Of a stretch of 64,000 nucleotides of DNA, positions 27,535 through 37,068 are shown one piece after another. The number at the start of each line of letters is the position of its first letter. Position 1 is the first letter of the stretch. The notes below the pieces were generated by a model that saw only the letters and a list, made by a program, of their open reading frames with translations, had not been told where the DNA came from and ran no database searches. The DNA is taken from contig NZ_JMDW01000003.1 of assembly GCF_000691525.1 (NCBI RefSeq), positions 62,001-126,000 of the forward strand, read 5' to 3'. A program made the translations under genes and the position numbers. This DNA comes from Mycolicibacterium neoaurum ATCC 25795 (GTDB lineage Bacteria; Actinomycetota; Actinomycetes; Mycobacteriales; Mycobacteriaceae).

Positions 27535-27540
27535 TACCCT
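27535..27540 (+). promoter_or_regulatory. -10 element TACCCT of the DUF1707 gene
   Basis: TACCCT ends seven bases before ATG 27548, fitting a leaderless start even though CYP126 ends only 17 bases upstream. Confidence 0.4.
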
Positions 27541-27547
27541 CGCAGAT

Positions 27548-28138
27548 ATGGTTTCGAGTCCCGACGATCACCTCCGCGTCTCCGATGCCGACCGGTCCCG
27601 GGTGAACGGACTGCTCGAACGCGCCGTGTCCGAGGGCATGCTGACCCTCGACGAGTTCGCCGACCGGACCGATTCGGTGTTGGTCGCCCGCACCCGTGGG
27701 GAACTGCGCACCGTGCTCGCCGATCTGCCCGCCCAACAGCTCGGAGTGCCCGCCCGCCCGCAGTTGCCACCCGATCAGCTGCGCGGCTGGATGACATCGA
27801 TCGACCGCCGGGGGATCTGGACCGTCGCGCCGATGCTCCAGCTGCACACCCGGATGTGCAGCACCACCTTGGACTTCACCTCGGCGGTGTTGCCGGGGCC
27901 GGTGGTCCAGGTGGTCATCGACGACTACTGCAGCTCCACCGAACTCATCCTGCCCACGGGGGCCACCGCGGATGTCAACGGTGTCGACGCATTGATGGGC
28001 AGCTCGACGGTCAAGGTGCGGGGGACCCCGCCCTCGGATCAGCTGCATGTCATCGTGCGCGGGCGGATCCGACTGGGCTCGGTCACCGTGCGGCATCCGT
28101 TCGGGAGTTGGCTGCGCCGACTCGGCGGCGGAGGCTGA
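27548..28138 (+). CDS. DUF1707-domain protein
   Basis: A 196-residue protein. The N-terminal DUF1707 domain (about residues 8-60: VSDADRSRVNGLLERAVSEGMLTLDEFADR) is common in actinobacteria, often fused to membrane or cell-wall-associated domains. The C-terminal half is beta-rich (VVIDDYCSSTELILPTGATADVNGVDALMGSSTVKV) and resembles the LiaF-like/adhesin-type beta domain. No membrane segment. Function not established; a regulatory or envelope-stress role is inference. Confidence 0.82.
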   Translation: MVSSPDDHLRVSDADRSRVNGLLERAVSEGMLTLDEFADRTDSVLVARTRGELRTVLADLPAQQLGVPARPQLPPDQLRGWMTSIDRRGIWTVAPMLQLHTRMCSTTLDFTSAVLPGPVVQVVIDDYCSSTELILPTGATADVNGVDALMGSSTVKVRGTPPSDQLHVIVRGRIRLGSVTVRHPFGSWLRRLGGGG

Positions 28139-28143
28139 TCCGC

Positions 28144-28162
28144 CTAGGTTAGGCTGGCCTAA
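28144..28162 (+). promoter_or_regulatory. IdeR iron box overlapping the siderophore-binding protein start
   Basis: The 19 bases match the IdeR/DtxR consensus TTAGGTTAGGCTAACCTAA at 16 positions. The box contains a -10 TAGGCT (28150-28155), and its last base is the A of ATG 28162. Iron-loaded IdeR would therefore cover the promoter and transcription start. Confidence 0.8.
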
Positions 28163-29127
28163 TGCTGCGCGTCACGGCCATGCTGGCCACCCTCGTCCTT
28201 GCCGTCGGCGTCCTCGCGGGGTGCGCGAGCAGCGAGCCGGCCGATCCCGCGGCCGCCGGGGATACCGTCACCATCTCGCACAAGTTCGGCGAGACGACGG
28301 TGCCTGCCAATCCGCGCAATATCGTCACGATGGGCTGGAACGACCAGGACTTCGTACTGGCCCTCGGTGTCGTCCCGGTGGGCACCCGCGCCTGGTACGA
28401 CAATTACAACGACTTCCCCTGGGTCAAGGCGGAGACCGACGGTAAGGGTGTGCCGGTCATCGAGGGTGACACCATCAACTTCGAGGCCGTCGCCGCGGCC
28501 AAGCCCGACGTCATCTTCGCCATCTACGAGACCATCGACCAGAAAACCTACGACCAGCTGTCCCAGATCGCGCCGACGGTGATCCAGTCCGCCGATTACC
28601 CGGACGAGGAAACCCCTTGGGACGTCCAGCTTCTGACCACCGGCAAGGCGCTGGGCAAGGAGCAGCGGGCCACGGAACTCGTCGACCAGGTCGAGGCCAA
28701 GATCGCGCAGGCCACCAGCGAGCATCCGGACTTCGCAGGCAAGACCCTGGTCGCCGATTTCAGCTCCGAGGTCGACGCGCCCTACCTGATCGGCAAGGGT
28801 GACCCGCGCCGTGCCCTGTTCGACGAGCTCGGTTTCGGTGCGCAGGACACCGTCGGCGAGGTGTCCCAGGAGAAACTGAGCCTGCTCGAGGGGGACGTGC
28901 TGTTCGTCAACGGGGTCACCAAACAGCAGCTGGCAGGCTCACCGGCTTTCCAGCGACTGGCAGTGGTGCGCGAGGACCGCACCCTCTACGCCGGATCGGA
29001 GTCGACCCTCAGCGGCGCCCTGGCCTACGGCGGGCCCAACGCCCTGCTCTACGCCATCGACCTGCTGGTTCCGCAGTTGAGCAATGCCGTGGCCGGCAGG
29101 CCGGTCGCCGACCTGTCGGACTCTTAG
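28162..29127 (+). CDS. iron-siderophore substrate-binding lipoprotein
   Basis: A 321-residue class III periplasmic-binding-type lipoprotein (FecB/FepB family). Signal peptide with lipobox LAGC, so Cys21 is the lipidated residue. Then VTISHKFGETTVPANPRNIVTMGWND, the typical first strand of ferric-siderophore binders, and LSQIAPTV. It should deliver a ferric siderophore to the ABC importer encoded convergently. Start: ATG 28162 is six bases after TAGGCT, leaderless; ATG 28180 would still give a signal peptide. The 3' end overlaps the ATPase gene by 4 bases. Confidence 0.9.
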   Translation: MLRVTAMLATLVLAVGVLAGCASSEPADPAAAGDTVTISHKFGETTVPANPRNIVTMGWNDQDFVLALGVVPVGTRAWYDNYNDFPWVKAETDGKGVPVIEGDTINFEAVAAAKPDVIFAIYETIDQKTYDQLSQIAPTVIQSADYPDEETPWDVQLLTTGKALGKEQRATELVDQVEAKIAQATSEHPDFAGKTLVADFSSEVDAPYLIGKGDPRRALFDELGFGAQDTVGEVSQEKLSLLEGDVLFVNGVTKQQLAGSPAFQRLAVVREDRTLYAGSESTLSGALAYGGPNALLYAIDLLVPQLSNAVAGRPVADLSDS

Positions 29128-29927
29128 CGCCGGCGGGCGCGGTCGCGCGGCGAGGCCCGCGGAACCACCAGCGGTGTGCCGGTTTCCGGGTCGTCGATGA
29201 TCTGGCATTTCATGCCGTAGACATCCTCGACGAGGTCCGCGGTGATCACCCGCGCCGGTTCGCCCTGGGCGACGATGCGGCCGGCCTTCATCGCGATGAT
29301 CTGATCGGCGAAGCGGCACGCATGGTTCAGATCGTGCAGCACCGCGACGATGGTGCGGCCTTGGGTGTCGTTGAGTTCGGCGAACAGGTCCAGCAGTTCG
29401 ATCTGGTGGGCGATATCGAGGAACGTGGTCGGCTCGTCCAGCAGGATCAGCGGGGTCTGCTGGGCCAGCACCATCGCCACCCAGACCCGTTGGCGCTGAC
29501 CGCCGGACAACTCGTCGACGGCCCGTCCCGATAGGGCCGTCACACCGGTGGCCGCCATCGCCTCGGCCACGGCCACCTCGTCGTCGCGGGTGAATTGGCG
29601 AAGTACCCGCTGATGCGGGAATCGGCCCCGCGCAACCAGATCTGCGACCGTGATGCCCTCCGGTGCGATCGACGACTGTGGGAGCAGACCCAGCTTGCGG
29701 GCGACATCCTTGGTGCGCAGCGAGCTGATATCGGCGCCATCGAGGAGCACCTGCCCCCCGGCGGGACGCAGCAGCCGAGCCAGTCCCCGCAGCAGCGTCG
29801 ACTTTCCGCAGGCGTTCGGCCCCACGATCGCGGTGATGGCACCCTCGGCGATCTCGGCGTTCAAACCGGACACGATCGGGGTGTCCGAGTAGCCGAGCGT
29901 CAGGTCCTGTGCGCGCAACGTTGCCAT
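29124..29927 (-). CDS. iron-siderophore ABC transporter ATP-binding protein
   Basis: A 267-residue FecE/FepC-type ATPase. Walker A GPNACGKST (36-44; Ala replaces the usual Gly in the fourth position), signature LSGGQRQRVW, Walker B LILLDEPTTFLD and H-loop VLHDLN. It energises import through the two permeases encoded upstream (7 bases from the nearer one). Last gene of the minus-strand operon. Confidence 0.94.
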   Translation of the reverse strand: MATLRAQDLTLGYSDTPIVSGLNAEIAEGAITAIVGPNACGKSTLLRGLARLLRPAGGQVLLDGADISSLRTKDVARKLGLLPQSSIAPEGITVADLVARGRFPHQRVLRQFTRDDEVAVAEAMAATGVTALSGRAVDELSGGQRQRVWVAMVLAQQTPLILLDEPTTFLDIAHQIELLDLFAELNDTQGRTIVAVLHDLNHACRFADQIIAMKAGRIVAQGEPARVITADLVEDVYGMKCQIIDDPETGTPLVVPRASPRDRARRR

Positions 29928-29934
29928 GTTCTCC

Positions 29935-30978
29935 CTATCGCCGCGCCTGAATGATCAACAGCCACACCAGATACAACCCGCCGGCCACCACCGTGACCGC
30001 GCCGACCGGAAGCTCGGCGGGGGCGAAGATACGCAGCGCGATCAGATCGCTGGCAAGCAGCAGAACGGCGCCCATCACCGCCGAGGACACCAGTCCGACG
30101 CCGGGCGTCGCGGTCAACCGACGAGCCAATTGCGGGGCTGCCAGCGCGACGAACGATATCGGCCCGGCGGCCGCAGTCGCCACTGCGATCAACAACACCC
30201 CGGCCCCGAAGTAGGCCAGCCTGGCGCGTTCCGGGCTGACCCCGAGCGCACCCGCCATATCGTCACCCATCTGCAGCACCTGCAGTTGCGGCCCGATGGC
30301 CACGACACCGAGCAGCGCGACCGCGACGCAGACCAGCACCGGCCCGACCTGTTCCCACCGCAGACCGTTGAGCGTGCCCTGCTGCCAGATGGCCGCCGTC
30401 ACGGCCTGGTGCAGCTTGAGCTTGAGGATGATCCATTGGTTGAGCGAACTGAGCACGGCGCTGACCGCGATGCCGACGATGATCAGCCGGAATCCGGCAA
30501 TGCCGTTGCGGTAGGCCAGCAGATAGACCGCGACCGCGGTCAGCAGACCGCCGATCACCGCGCCGCCGGCGGTGAGGTAGTAGCCGCCACCGAAGAGAGC
30601 GATGGCCACCAGCGCGCCGGTGTAGGAACCGAATCCGAAACCGATGACATCGGGACTGCCCAGCGGATTGCGCGTCAGGGCCTGGAAGATCGCGCCGGAC
30701 ACCCCGAGTGCGGCGCCGATGACCAGGGCCGCGATGATGCGCGGCAGGCGCCATTGCAGCACGACGACACTGGTGAAACCGTGGTCGGAACCGGTCAATA
30801 CGGCGACGACCTCGGCGGGGGAGACCGGGTACTCACCGACCCCGAGTGCCAGCACCGCCAATACCAACGCGGCGGCGCCCAGCGCCGACAGCACCGCGAT
30901 GCTTCGCCAGGAAGCCCGCAGGGCGACCCGCGATCCGCGCCGGACCACCAGCTGCGGGCGGCCGAAATCGATGCTCAC
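29935..30978 (-). CDS. iron-siderophore ABC permease (FecD type)
   Basis: A 347-residue FecCD-family permease with about 10 membrane segments. Family motifs: WRLPRIIAALVIGAALGVSGAIFQALTRNPLGSPDVIG and GPISFVALAAPQLARRL, the region contacting the ATPase. Start: GTG 30978 overlaps the stop of the other permease (GTGA). The longer open frame upstream lies inside that gene. Confidence 0.92.
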   Translation of the reverse strand: MSIDFGRPQLVVRRGSRVALRASWRSIAVLSALGAAALVLAVLALGVGEYPVSPAEVVAVLTGSDHGFTSVVVLQWRLPRIIAALVIGAALGVSGAIFQALTRNPLGSPDVIGFGFGSYTGALVAIALFGGGYYLTAGGAVIGGLLTAVAVYLLAYRNGIAGFRLIIVGIAVSAVLSSLNQWIILKLKLHQAVTAAIWQQGTLNGLRWEQVGPVLVCVAVALLGVVAIGPQLQVLQMGDDMAGALGVSPERARLAYFGAGVLLIAVATAAAGPISFVALAAPQLARRLTATPGVGLVSSAVMGAVLLLASDLIALRIFAPAELPVGAVTVVAGGLYLVWLLIIQARR

Positions 30979-31994
30979 AGCGCGCTGGCCTTGCTGCGGC
31001 GTACCAACCAGATCAGGACCGGGGCACCCAGGAACGCGGTGACGATGCCGGCCGGCAGCTCGCCGGGGGACACCACCACGCGCCCGACGACATCGGCGGC
31101 CAGCAGCAGCGCGGGCCCGGCGATGACGCAGAACGCGCAGATCCACCGCCAGTCCGGGCCGGTGAACCACCGCACCGCATGGGGGACCATCAGCCCGACG
31201 AAACCGATCGGACCGGCCGCGGCGGTGGCGGCCCCGGCCAGCAGCGTCACCGCGATGAGCCCGAGCGTCCGCGTGCGCACCATGTTGCCGCCCATGGCGA
31301 CGGCCAGATCATCACCGAGCGCGATCGCGTTGAGTCCGCGACTGACGTAGAAGCACAACACCGCGCCCACCACGATGAACGGCGTCACCACCCACACTCC
31401 GTCCAGACCGCGGCCGTCGAGCGCACCGGCATCCCAGAATCGCATCGAGTCGAAGGCCCGCGGGTTCTGCAGCCGGATGGTGAAGGAGACACCGTCGGCG
31501 ACCGCACCCACCGCGACACCGGCCAACAGCATCCGCACCGGGGTCACGACGGCGCGACCGGCGGTCCCCACCAGGTAGACCAGCACCATGGCGACCGCCG
31601 CGCCGAGGAAGGCGAACCAGACGTAGGTCAACAGCGAACTCATGTGCAGGAAGGCGATCGCGGCCACGACGAACAGTCCGGCGACGGCATCGATGCCCAG
31701 GATCTGGCTGTCCGCCAACGGATTACGGGTCAGGCCCTGGATCAAGGCCCCCGACAGACCCAACGCGATGCCGACCACGATGCCCAGCACGGTCCGCGGG
31801 ATGCGCAGGTCGTGCACGATCCACTGATCACCGCTATCGGTGTAATCGGTCACGGCCTGCCACACCGTCGAGAGCCCGACGCTCTCGGTGCCGATCGCCA
31901 GACTGAGCACGCACATCAGCCCCAGCATCGCGACGGCCAGGAGCAGACCGGCGGGGCGGCGGTCGCGGATGCTGACTGCGACGGCCGACGACAT
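30975..31994 (-). CDS. iron-siderophore ABC permease (FecC type)
   Basis: A 339-residue FecCD-family permease. Motifs: LRIPRTVLGIVVGIALGLSGALIQGLTRNPLADSQILGI and GPIGFVGLMVPHAVR. Forms the heteromeric channel with the second permease. First gene of the importer operon. ATG 31994 lies six bases after TAGCGT, again leaderless. Confidence 0.92.
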   Translation of the reverse strand: MSSAVAVSIRDRRPAGLLLAVAMLGLMCVLSLAIGTESVGLSTVWQAVTDYTDSGDQWIVHDLRIPRTVLGIVVGIALGLSGALIQGLTRNPLADSQILGIDAVAGLFVVAAIAFLHMSSLLTYVWFAFLGAAVAMVLVYLVGTAGRAVVTPVRMLLAGVAVGAVADGVSFTIRLQNPRAFDSMRFWDAGALDGRGLDGVWVVTPFIVVGAVLCFYVSRGLNAIALGDDLAVAMGGNMVRTRTLGLIAVTLLAGAATAAAGPIGFVGLMVPHAVRWFTGPDWRWICAFCVIAGPALLLAADVVGRVVVSPGELPAGIVTAFLGAPVLIWLVRRSKASAL

Positions 31995-32012
31995 AAGGGC
32001 ACGCTAACTCAC
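31994..32012 (-). promoter_or_regulatory. promoter with degenerate IdeR-like box for the permease operon
   Basis: Minus-strand TAGCGT (32001-32006) ends six bases before ATG 31994. Bases around it resemble the IdeR box upstream of the binding protein (GTTAG-x-x-TG-x-CCT) but match the consensus at only about 11 of 19 positions. Confidence 0.4.
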
Positions 32013-32040
32013 CGTCCGGTGGGCGTGCGTGCCCACGTCC

Positions 32041-32652
32041 CTACAGGCGCACGCCCGCCGCGTGCAGTTCGAGCAACGCCAGACCGCGGATGGCAAGGCG
32101 GTCGTCACGACGCCACGCCCCGATCGGATCGGGATCCACCGCCGTCAGCTTGGCCAGCGGACGGTTGGCCAGCGCCCGCATGGCCAACAGTTCCTGCCCG
32201 GCATGCGTCGAGGCCAGCGTCAGCACCGTCAACTTTCGGCGGAAGAATCGAATCCGCAGGTAGAGCCACGGCATGGCCACCGCAAGGATCGGTGTCGCCG
32301 CCACCGCGACCGCCAGCACCCAGGCCAGCCAACTCGCCGTGGAATCGAGATTCTGACCCGCGCCGGCGATCTCGGCGGCCGCATCGCTGGCAGCGCGCAA
32401 CGGTCCGCTCAGCCCGTTGCCGATCAGCGGCACATCGTCGACGCTGTTGCCTGCGGAGTCGAGGCTGCCGGAGACGCCGTCGGCGCCGTCGTGTACCTGA
32501 CGGCCCACTTCGGCGATGGTGGCGACGGCGGCATACACCGCGCTGCCGACCAGCACCCAGATCGCGGTCCATGCGATGACGACGACATCGCTGACGATCT
32601 GGGCCAGCAACCGACCGGGTTTGGTCGCGTAGGGCAGGTACCGCAGTCTCAT
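32041..32652 (-). CDS. conserved membrane protein (Rv0779c type)
   Basis: A 203-residue protein with two membrane segments: about 18-45 (VVVIAWTAIWVLVGSAVYAAVA) and about 107-133 (WLAWVLAVAVAATPILAVAMPWLYLRIRF). They flank an extracytoplasmic loop rich in Ala, Gly and Asp, with a basic cytosolic tail. Position matches Rv0779c. Start ATG 32652 gives MRLRYLPYATKPG; the longer open frame is antisense to purC. Function unknown. Confidence 0.8.
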   Translation of the reverse strand: MRLRYLPYATKPGRLLAQIVSDVVVIAWTAIWVLVGSAVYAAVATIAEVGRQVHDGADGVSGSLDSAGNSVDDVPLIGNGLSGPLRAASDAAAEIAGAGQNLDSTASWLAWVLAVAVAATPILAVAMPWLYLRIRFFRRKLTVLTLASTHAGQELLAMRALANRPLAKLTAVDPDPIGAWRRDDRLAIRGLALLELHAAGVRL

Positions 32653-32670
32653 GGAGAAGATCCCAGCACA

Positions 32671-32676
32671 TAGGGT
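32671..32676 (+). promoter_or_regulatory. -10 element TAGGGT of purC
   Basis: TAGGGT ends six bases before ATG 32683, with no SD between; leaderless purC transcript expected. Confidence 0.5.
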
Positions 32677-32682
32677 GGGCCA

Positions 32683-33582
32683 ATGCGCCCAGCTCTGACC
32701 GACTACCAGCATCTGGCCAGCGGCAAGGTACGCGAGTTGTACCGCATCGACGCCGACCATCTGCTGTTCGTCGCCTCCGACCGCATATCGGCGTTCGACC
32801 ACATCCTGGACACCGAGATTCCGGACAAGGGCCGGATCCTCACCGCGATGAGCGTGTTCTTCTTCGACCACCTCGCCGTGCCCAACCACCTGGCCGGACC
32901 GCCGGACGACGAGCGCATCCCGCAGGAGGTGCTCGGCCGCGCCCTGGTGGTCCGCGCGTTGGAGATGCTGCCGGTGGAGTGCGTGGCCCGCGGTTACCTG
33001 ACCGGCTCGGGGTTGCTGGACTACCAGAGCTCGGGCTCGGTGTGCGGGATCGAGTTGCCGGCCGGCCTGGTCGAGGCCAGCAAGTTCGCCGAGCCGCTGT
33101 TCACCCCGGCCACCAAGGCCGAGATCGGTGCGCACGACGAGAACGTCTCCTTCGACGCGGTCGTTGAACTGGTGGGTGCCGAGCGCGCCGCCAGGTTGCG
33201 CGAGGCCACGCTGAAGATCTACGCGCGCGCCGCCGAGCACGCGTTGAGCAAGGGCATCATCGTTGCCGATACGAAGTTCGAGTTCGGTATCTCGACCAGT
33301 GGGGACACCGCCGGTGAACTGGTGCTCGCCGACGAGGTGCTGACCCCGGACTCGTCGCGGTACTGGCCGGCGGACTCGTACCAGGAGGGCGTGGTGCAGC
33401 CCAGCTATGACAAGCAGTTCGTCCGTAACTGGCTGACCGGGCCGGACTCGGGGTGGGACCGCAACGGTGATGCGCCACCGCCACCGCTGCCCGCCGAGAT
33501 CGCGGCCGCCACCCGGGCCCGCTATATCGAGGCCTACGAGAGGATTTCGGGTTTGAGTTTCTCTGATTGGATCGGCGCATGA
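32683..33582 (+). CDS. purC: SAICAR synthetase PurC
   Basis: A 299-residue enzyme that joins CAIR and aspartate using ATP. Motifs: [11 protein letters not shown] (P-loop-like), [21 protein letters not shown] and [11 protein letters not shown]. Length and sequence match Rv0780. The stop overlaps the oligopeptidase ATG (ATGA). Confidence 0.97.
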   Translation: MRPALTDYQHLASGKVRELYRIDADHLLFVASDRISAFDHILDTEIPDKGRILTAMSVFFFDHLAVPNHLAGPPDDERIPQEVLGRALVVRALEMLPVECVARGYLTGSGLLDYQSSGSVCGIELPAGLVEASKFAEPLFTPATKAEIGAHDENVSFDAVVELVGAERAARLREATLKIYARAAEHALSKGIIVADTKFEFGISTSGDTAGELVLADEVLTPDSSRYWPADSYQEGVVQPSYDKQFVRNWLTGPDSGWDRNGDAPPPPLPAEIAAATRARYIEAYERISGLSFSDWIGA

Positions 33583-35765
33583 GCGACGCTCGCGGAGCGA
33601 ATCAACAGCCGCTGAGCGACGCCCCGGCCCCGGTGGCCAAGCGGGTCGAGCACCGCCGCGAGCACCACGGGGATGTGTTCATCGATCCCTACGAATGGTT
33701 GCGCGAGAAGGACAATCCGGAGGTCATTGCGCACCTGGAGGCCGAGAACGCCCACACCGAGGCGGCCACCGCCGTGCTGGCGCCGCTGCGGCAGCGGATC
33801 TTCGACGAGATCAAGGCGCGCACCAAGGAGACCGATCTCTCCATCCCGACCCGCCGCGACAACTGGTGGTACTACGCGCGTAGCTTCGAGGGCAAGCAGT
33901 ACGGCGTGCACTGCCGTTGCCCGATCAGCGATCCGGACGACTGGACGCCCCCCGAGCTCGACGAGAACACCGCGGTCGCCGGTGAGCAGATCCTGCTCGA
34001 CGAGAACGTCGAGGCCGAGGGGCACGAGTTCTTCTCCCTCGGCGCGGTCAGTGTGAGCGTCGACGGCAACATCCTGGCCTACTCGGTCGACGTCAAGGGC
34101 GACGAGCGGTACACCCTGCGGTTCAAGGACTTACGCACCAACCAGCTCTACGAGGACACCATCGTCGGCATCGGCTCCGGGGTGACCTGGGCTGCGGACA
34201 ACCAGTCGGTGTACTACGTCACCGTCGACGACGCATGGCGTCCCGATACCGTGTGGCGGCATCGTCTCGGCTCCGGGCTGCCCGCCCAGAAGGTGTACCA
34301 CGAGGCAGACGAACGATATTGGCTGGGCGTCGGGCGCACTCGCAGCGACAAGTACGTCATCATCGCCGCGGGCAGCGCGATCACCACCGAGATCCGCTAC
34401 GCCGACGCAGCCGATCCGGAAGCGCCGTTCACGGTCGTCCTGCCGCGGCGCGACGGCGTCGAATACTCCGTCGAGCACGCGGTGGTCGGCGGTGAGGACC
34501 GATTCCTGATCCTGCACAACGACGGCGCGGTCAACTTCACCCTGGTGGACGCACCGGTCAGCGACCCGACCGCGTTTCGGACGCTGATCGAGCACCGCGA
34601 TGATGTCCGCCTCGACGGGGTCGACGCCTTCGCAACGCATCTGGTGGTCAGCTACCGCCGCGAGGCGTTGCCCCGTATTCAGCTGTGGCCCATCGAATCC
34701 GATGGCTCCTACGGTGTGCCGACCGAGATCGCCTTCGAATCCGAGCTGATGTCGGCGGGCCTGGGCGGCAACCCGAACTTTTCCTCGCCGAAGCTGCGGG
34801 TCGGCGCGGTGTCCTGGGTGATTCCGGTGCGCATCTACGACCTGGATCTGGTCACCGGCGAGCGGACGCTGTTGCGCGAGCAACCCGTGCTGGGCGACTA
34901 CCGACCCGAGGATTACGTCGAACGCCGCGATTGGGCCGTCGCCGCCGACGGTGCGCGGATCCCGATCTCGATTGTGCACCGGGCCGGCCTGGCGTTCCCT
35001 GCGCCGACGCTGCTGTACGGCTACGGTGCCTACGAATCCTGCGAGGACCCGCGGTTTTCCATCGCGCGGCTGTCCCTGCTGGACCGCGGCATGGTGTTCG
35101 CCGTCGCGCATGTCCGCGGCGGCGGCGAATTGGGGCGGCCCTGGTACGAGGACGGCAAGCTACTCAAGAAGGCGAACTCGTTCACCGACTTCGTCGCCGT
35201 TGCCGAGCATCTGATCACCACCGACCTGACCCGGCCCACCAATCTGGTCGCACTCGGCGGTAGTGCCGGTGGTCTGCTGGTCGGTGCGGTGCTCAACATC
35301 GCCCCGCACCTGTTCGCCGGGGTGCTGGCCCAGGTGCCCTTCGTCGACCCGCTGACCACCATCTTGGATCCGTCCCTGCCGTTGACCGTGACCGAATGGG
35401 ACGAATGGGGAAACCCGCTGGCGGACAAGGATGTCTACGAGTACATGAAGGCGTACTCGCCGTACGAGAATGTCGCGTCGCTGGACTACCCGGCCGTGCT
35501 GGCGATGACCTCGCTCAACGACACCAGGGTCTACTACACCGAACCGGCCAAGTGGGTCGCCGCCCTGCGGCACGCGCAACTGGCTCCCGATACCGCCAGG
35601 GTGCTGCTGAAGACCGAGATGGTGGCCGGGCACGGCGGGATCAGCGGGCGATATGAGCGCTGGAAGGAGGCGGCCTTCCAGTATGCCTGGATCTTGGCCA
35701 CCGCCGACCCGGAGAATCACGGGCAGGGACAGGTGCACAGCCTGTTCGGCGGACCCAAACTCTAG
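33579..35765 (+). CDS. ptrB: oligopeptidase B (prolyl oligopeptidase family S9A), intact
   Basis: A 728-residue serine peptidase that cuts after Lys/Arg in short peptides. The N-terminal beta-propeller region covers about 75-430 and the C-terminal hydrolase domain holds the nucleophile Ser in [12 protein letters not shown]. An Asp lies in [11 protein letters not shown] and His in [13 protein letters not shown]. In M. tuberculosis the corresponding locus is annotated as two genes (Rv0781 and Rv0782); here one continuous frame covers the family's full length. ATG overlaps the purC stop. Confidence 0.93.
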   Translation: MSDARGANQQPLSDAPAPVAKRVEHRREHHGDVFIDPYEWLREKDNPEVIAHLEAENAHTEAATAVLAPLRQRIFDEIKARTKETDLSIPTRRDNWWYYARSFEGKQYGVHCRCPISDPDDWTPPELDENTAVAGEQILLDENVEAEGHEFFSLGAVSVSVDGNILAYSVDVKGDERYTLRFKDLRTNQLYEDTIVGIGSGVTWAADNQSVYYVTVDDAWRPDTVWRHRLGSGLPAQKVYHEADERYWLGVGRTRSDKYVIIAAGSAITTEIRYADAADPEAPFTVVLPRRDGVEYSVEHAVVGGEDRFLILHNDGAVNFTLVDAPVSDPTAFRTLIEHRDDVRLDGVDAFATHLVVSYRREALPRIQLWPIESDGSYGVPTEIAFESELMSAGLGGNPNFSSPKLRVGAVSWVIPVRIYDLDLVTGERTLLREQPVLGDYRPEDYVERRDWAVAADGARIPISIVHRAGLAFPAPTLLYGYGAYESCEDPRFSIARLSLLDRGMVFAVAHVRGGGELGRPWYEDGKLLKKANSFTDFVAVAEHLITTDLTRPTNLVALGGSAGGLLVGAVLNIAPHLFAGVLAQVPFVDPLTTILDPSLPLTVTEWDEWGNPLADKDVYEYMKAYSPYENVASLDYPAVLAMTSLNDTRVYYTEPAKWVAALRHAQLAPDTARVLLKTEMVAGHGGISGRYERWKEAAFQYAWILATADPENHGQGQVHSLFGGPKL

Positions 35766-35795
35766 CGTCGGGCAGGATGGGCCGCTAGCGTCGAG

Positions 35796-36287
35796 ATGGT
35801 GAGCTTGCACGAGATACCGCTGACCACGCTCGACGGTGGTGCCGCGACACTGAGCGAATTGTCCGATGGCGCAACGCTGGTGGTCAACGTCGCCTCGAAA
35901 TGTGGTCTGACCCCGCAGTACACCGCCCTGGAGAAGCTGGCACGCGACTACGCCGCACGCGGTCTGACCGTCGTCGGGGTGCCGTGCAACCAGTTCATGG
36001 GACAGGAGCCCGGGACGGCCGAGGAGATCCAATCCTTCTGCTCCTCGACCTACGGGGTGACCTTCCCACTGCTGGCCAAGACCGATGTCAACGGTGCGAA
36101 CCGGCATCCGCTCTACGCCGAGCTCACCAAAGCGGCCGACGCGGAGGGAACGGCGGGCGATGTCCAGTGGAACTTCGAGAAGTTCCTGATCGGACCGGAC
36201 GGCACGGTGGTCAACCGGTTCCGGCCGCAAACCGAACCCGATGCCCCCGAGGTGCTCAGCGCCATCGAGGCCGTACTCCCCAGATAG
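35796..36287 (+). CDS. glutathione-peroxidase-family (thioredoxin-dependent) peroxidase
   Basis: A 163-residue peroxidase of the Cys-type GPx family. Peroxidatic C36 in ASKCGLTPQY, Gln70 in NQFMGQEPG, and Trp125-Asn126 in VQWNFEKF complete the catalytic tetrad. C82 (FCSS) is the likely resolving Cys, so it should use thioredoxin rather than glutathione, which mycobacteria lack. No selenocysteine. TAGCGT (35786-35791) is seven bases before an in-frame GTG at 35799, which may be the true leaderless start. Confidence 0.9.
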   Translation: MVSLHEIPLTTLDGGAATLSELSDGATLVVNVASKCGLTPQYTALEKLARDYAARGLTVVGVPCNQFMGQEPGTAEEIQSFCSSTYGVTFPLLAKTDVNGANRHPLYAELTKAADAEGTAGDVQWNFEKFLIGPDGTVVNRFRPQTEPDAPEVLSAIEAVLPR

Positions 36288-36346
36288 CCAACTGGTGTCC
36301 GGGTGTTCGCAACCGTCGCGACATCTGACGTTGCCAGACTGCGGGT

Positions 36347-37051
36347 GTGACTGCCGAACTGATCGTCTCGATCTCCGGGATCAGGGACCGCACCATGGGC
36401 GCCGCCGACAGGTTCTGCGAGGACCTCGACAACCGCGGCATCCCGGTTTCGCTGCTGGTGGCCCCGCGCCTGAAGGGCGGATACCGGCTGGAACATGACC
36501 CACGCACGGTGGGCTGGCTGGCCGAGCGCCGCGCCGCCGGGGATGCCATCGTGCTGCACGGGTTCGACGAGGCCGCCACCAAGAAGCGCCGCAGCGAGTT
36601 CGCCACCCTGCCCGCGCACGAGGCGAATCTGCGGCTGATGGGCGCCGACCGGGCGATGGAACACCTCGGACTGCGCACGAGGCTGTTCGCCGCCCCCGGA
36701 TGGACGGTATCCGACGGCGCCGTCGCGGCATTGCCGCGCAACGGCTTCCGGCTGCTGGCCGGTCTCACCGGGGTCACCGACCTGGTGCGCCGCCACACCG
36801 AGCGCAACCGGGTGCTCGGTATCGGTGCCGGATTCCTGACCGAACCGTGGTGGTGCCGCACGCTGGTGCTGTCCGCCGAACGCACCGCCCGCCGGGGCGG
36901 GACCGTGCGGCTGGTGGTCTCGGCCCGCCAGCTCGCCGAGGCCGGCCCGCGCCGGGCCGTCTTCGACGCCATCGACCTGGCTGTGGGGCACGGCTGCCGC
37001 CCCGACACCTATCGGTGGGAGGCCGATCCCGCCCTCACCGACGCCGCCTGA
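36347..37051 (+). CDS. polysaccharide-deacetylase-like protein (DUF2334/Rv0784 type)
   Basis: A 234-residue protein in the place of Rv0784. The fold resembles the NodB/DUF2334 group: N-terminal VSISGIRDRTMGAADRFCEDLDNRGIPVSLLVAP, then DAIVLHGFDEA (candidate metal-site His) and RLFAAPGWTVS. No signal peptide, so substrate location is unclear. Start GTG 36347 lies six bases after CAGACT, a weak -10 match. Biochemical role unknown. Confidence 0.7.
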   Translation: MTAELIVSISGIRDRTMGAADRFCEDLDNRGIPVSLLVAPRLKGGYRLEHDPRTVGWLAERRAAGDAIVLHGFDEAATKKRRSEFATLPAHEANLRLMGADRAMEHLGLRTRLFAAPGWTVSDGAVAALPRNGFRLLAGLTGVTDLVRRHTERNRVLGIGAGFLTEPWWCRTLVLSAERTARRGGTVRLVVSARQLAEAGPRRAVFDAIDLAVGHGCRPDTYRWEADPALTDAA

Positions 37052-37055
37052 CGGC

Positions 37056-37061
37056 TAGTTT
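37056..37061 (+). promoter_or_regulatory. -10 element TAGTTT of the FAD-dehydrogenase gene
   Basis: TAGTTT ends seven bases before ATG 37069; no SD is present. Confidence 0.45.
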
Positions 37062-37068
37062 GGTCGGC

